Positions 5,324-7,401 of a DNA stretch of 7,401 nucleotides are shown here, one piece after another. The DNA lies in the NCBI GenBank assembly GCA_003449615.1, contig DMHA01000253.1, positions 1 through 7,401 of the forward strand, in the 5' to 3' direction. Made by a program: the position numbers and the translations under genes. The notes below the pieces were generated by a model. The model had not been told where the DNA came from. It ran no database searches and worked only from the letters and a program-made list of their open reading frames with translations. This stretch comes from Flavobacterium sp. (GTDB lineage Bacteria > Bacteroidota > Bacteroidia > Flavobacteriales > Flavobacteriaceae). Every line of letters starts with the position of its first letter. Position 1 is the first letter of the stretch.

Positions 5324-7258
5324 ATGATGAGCAACTCAGATTTTGGCAGTATTTCGTTTGATTTACCAAAAAACCAATCAAATATAATAAAAGTTATAGG
5401 TGTAGGCGGAGGCGGAAGCAATGCCATCAACCACATGTTCAAGCAAGGCATTAGAGGCGTTGACTTTATCGTTTGCAATACCGATTCCCAAGCTTTGGAA
5501 AACAGTGCGGTGCCAAACAAAATTCAGTTGGGTGTTAATCTAACCGAAGGACTTGGTGCTGGTGCAAATCCAGACATTGGACATCAATCAGCCATTGAAA
5601 GCATTGCTGAAATCGAAAAAATGCTTGATACCAACACCAAAATGGTTTTTATCACCGCAGGAATGGGTGGAGGAACAGGAACAGGTGCAGCGCCAGTAAT
5701 TGCTCAATTGGCTAAAGAAAGAGACATCCTAACGGTGGGAATCGTAACATTGCCTTTCATATTCGAGGGAAAAGTTCGCTTTGAACAAGCACAAATAGGT
5801 ATCAATAAATTGCGCAAACATGTTGATTCGTTGATTGTAATCAACAACAATAAATTGAGAGAAGTGTATGGAAATTTGGGTTTTAAAGCTGGATTTTCTA
5901 AAGCCGATGAAGTTTTGGCAACAGCCTCAAGAGGTATAGCCGAAGTAATAACGCATCATTATACCCAAAATATTGATTTGAAAGATGCCAAAACAGTATT
6001 GGCAAATAGTGGTACCGCCATTATGGGATCAGCAGTTTCGACTGGTGCCAATAGAGCCAAAGAAGGAATTATTTCGGCTTTGGATTCACCGTTATTAAAC
6101 GACAATAAAATCACTGGAGCCAAAAACGTATTGTTGCTCATCGTTTCTGGATCCGACGAAATTACGATTGATGAAATTGGAGAAATCAACGAATTTATCC
6201 AAAACGAAGCCGGAAATAACGCCAATATTATTATGGGCGTTGGCGAAGATGAAACTCTTGGAGAATCCATTTCGGTTACCATTATTGCCACTGGTTTCGA
6301 TATCGAGCAACAACGAGAGATTGTGAATGTAGAGCCTGCAAAGATTATTCACGTGCTAGATGATGAACAAAAAAATGAGTTTGATTTGACAAAAAAATCA
6401 ATAGCTGCATTCAATCACGAAATTGAAACACCCCTTGCAAAAGCCCAAGACAGAATAGTTTTTGAATTGTTAGAAGAAGAACAAGAAGATGTAAAAGAAT
6501 CCCTAAAAATTGTTCTAAATAATGAAGAACTTTTGGGCATGAATGAGTTTGTTAAAAATTTAGATGTTACTTTCGAAATAGTTTCACCCATACTAGACTT
6601 TGATTTTGTAGTTTCTACTGCTGAAATTAATCAAATAGAAGTTGTTGAAGCAAAAATATTACATAAAGAAGAACAAGCCAAATTGTCATTCGACTTGCCA
6701 CTTTTTAAGTCAGAAACCATAAAAAAGGAAGAAATCAAAACGATATTTGAAATAAACAATGAAACTAGAGACATTAATGTAAACGAACCTGTTCAATTTG
6801 TTCCAGTAACAGAATTGACCGATAATGGAATAATACGATATTCCCTTGAAGAATATACCGAAGTAGAAAATGCATTGTTAGACTCAAAACCAACTTCAGC
6901 ATCAGCCGAGGAAATAATCCCTGAAGAGTTGAATATTACCATGAAAAAGATTGATATTGTAGAAAAATCAACTGCTACTTTCGAGAATATTTCCCCAATG
7001 GATATGACAATTCAGGAATCAATGAAATTAAGAACAGAAGAAAGAAGAAAAAAATTAAAAGATTTTAATTATAAATTTCACAATATTATTTCAAAAGTGG
7101 ACGAACTAGAAAGAGTGCCTGCTTATAAAAGACATAATATTGAACTTTCAAAAACACAAACAACAGGAACGAATTCAAGAATTTCAGTGGGGACAGACAG
7201 CAATGACGACCTACAACTAAGATCAAACAATTCATTCCTACACGACAATGTCGATTAA
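5324..7258 (+). CDS. ftsZ: Cell division GTPase FtsZ with long C-terminal extension
   Basis: FtsZ is the tubulin-like GTPase that polymerises into the Z-ring. The 644-residue protein is far longer than E. coli FtsZ (383). The core, about 20-326, has GVGGGGSN (26-33), NTDSQAL, the tubulin signature GGGTGTGA (115-122) and the T7 synergy loop NIDLKD (216-221), whose Asp218 and Asp221 match the catalytic aspartates of E. coli (D209, D212). About 327-555 is an acidic, low-complexity linker. Residues of about 559-600 are basic and helix-like (QESMKLRTEERRKKLKDF), and the C-terminus ends in SNNSFLHDNVD, which I take as the conserved tail peptide that binds FtsA and other partners. A long extension with this tail is familiar from Flavobacteriaceae. 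SFDLP occurs at 11-15 and again in the linker at 455-459. The start may be either ATG of the tandem pair at 5324 and 5327; no Shine-Dalgarno sequence is evident. Confidence 0.97.
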   Translation: MMSNSDFGSISFDLPKNQSNIIKVIGVGGGGSNAINHMFKQGIRGVDFIVCNTDSQALENSAVPNKIQLGVNLTEGLGAGANPDIGHQSAIESIAEIEKMLDTNTKMVFITAGMGGGTGTGAAPVIAQLAKERDILTVGIVTLPFIFEGKVRFEQAQIGINKLRKHVDSLIVINNNKLREVYGNLGFKAGFSKADEVLATASRGIAEVITHHYTQNIDLKDAKTVLANSGTAIMGSAVSTGANRAKEGIISALDSPLLNDNKITGAKNVLLLIVSGSDEITIDEIGEINEFIQNEAGNNANIIMGVGEDETLGESISVTIIATGFDIEQQREIVNVEPAKIIHVLDDEQKNEFDLTKKSIAAFNHEIETPLAKAQDRIVFELLEEEQEDVKESLKIVLNNEELLGMNEFVKNLDVTFEIVSPILDFDFVVSTAEINQIEVVEAKILHKEEQAKLSFDLPLFKSETIKKEEIKTIFEINNETRDINVNEPVQFVPVTELTDNGIIRYSLEEYTEVENALLDSKPTSASAEEIIPEELNITMKKIDIVEKSTATFENISPMDMTIQESMKLRTEERRKKLKDFNYKFHNIISKVDELERVPAYKRHNIELSKTQTTGTNSRISVGTDSNDDLQLRSNNSFLHDNVD

Positions 7259-7279
7259 CTAATTCAAACCAAAGTTGAC

Positions 7280-7315
7280 TAACCCGAAATGAAATTAATT
7301 TTCGGGTTATTTTTT
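7280..7315 (+). terminator. Rho-independent terminator after ftsZ
   Basis: A 10-bp perfect stem, TAACCCGAAA (7280-7289) with TTTCGGGTTA on the other side (7300-7309), encloses a 10-nt AT-rich loop and is followed at once by six T (7310-7315). It begins 21 nt after the ftsZ stop. The T-run is only on the right, so it ends + strand transcripts and marks the end of the dcw operon. Confidence 0.9.
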
Positions 7316-7401
7316 GCTTTTGCTTCAATGAAGAGCATTAGAGGTGTACGACAAATTGCATTTAAAAAAAAACATAAACCTAATTGAAATCCACTTCCCC
7401 A
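7316..7401. other. Non-coding remainder downstream of the terminator
   Basis: These 86 bases contain no convincing gene start, RNA gene or Bacteroidota promoter (no TAnnTTTG element). A run of nine A lies at about 7364-7372. I see nothing else that can be supported. Confidence 0.5.

Noticed and set aside
7323..7333. CTTCAATGAAG dyad after the terminator as an operator or second hairpin
   Set aside because: Five-base arms with a one-base centre are too short to support a claim in this composition, and no gene start follows in the window.

Overview
The window is a 3'-end segment of a division and cell wall (dcw) cluster, all on the + strand, in the order ftsW (3' end only), murG, a small membrane-protein gene of the DUF4345 type, murC, ftsQ, ftsA, ftsZ, followed by a clear rho-independent terminator. 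The AT-rich composition, the near absence of Shine-Dalgarno sequences, the FtsZ with a very long C-terminal extension ending in SFLHDNVD, and the wording of MurG, MurC and FtsA all point to Bacteroidota, family Flavobacteriaceae, most likely Flavobacterium or a close relative. This is recognition from memory, not a database search.

Layout: 1-272 FtsW C-terminus with a charged cytoplasmic tail; 307-1422 MurG (lipid II synthesis); 1439-1849 DUF4345-type membrane protein of unknown function; 1864-3213 MurC (UDP-MurNAc:L-alanine ligase); 3200-3925 FtsQ, overlapping murC by 14 nt; 3929-5293 FtsA, 3 nt after ftsQ; 5324-7258 FtsZ; 7280-7315 terminator; 7316-7401 no gene seen. The tight spacing and single terminator suggest one transcript that co-produces peptidoglycan precursor enzymes (MurC, MurG), the septal glycosyltransferase (FtsW), the divisome linker (FtsQ) and the Z-ring with its membrane tether (FtsZ, FtsA).

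The core genes look ordinary and intact. The unusual part is 1411-1863: the DUF4345-type gene, which I do not expect between murG and murC, is bracketed by two arrays of AT-rich 7-bp units. The left array holds the murG stop codon and ends exactly at the DUF4345 ATG. The right array holds the DUF4345 stop codon and ends exactly at the murC ATG. The two arrays are largely inverted copies of one another (23 of 24 bases over 1417-1440 versus the reverse complement of 1835-1858). A third array with the same 7-bp period and a related unit lies in frame inside murG (1034-1061) and encodes a [10 protein letters not shown] peptide. Together they look like a dispersed heptamer repeat family that has entered both intergenic and coding DNA. 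No previously undescribed multi-gene system is evident; this repeat architecture is the best lead.
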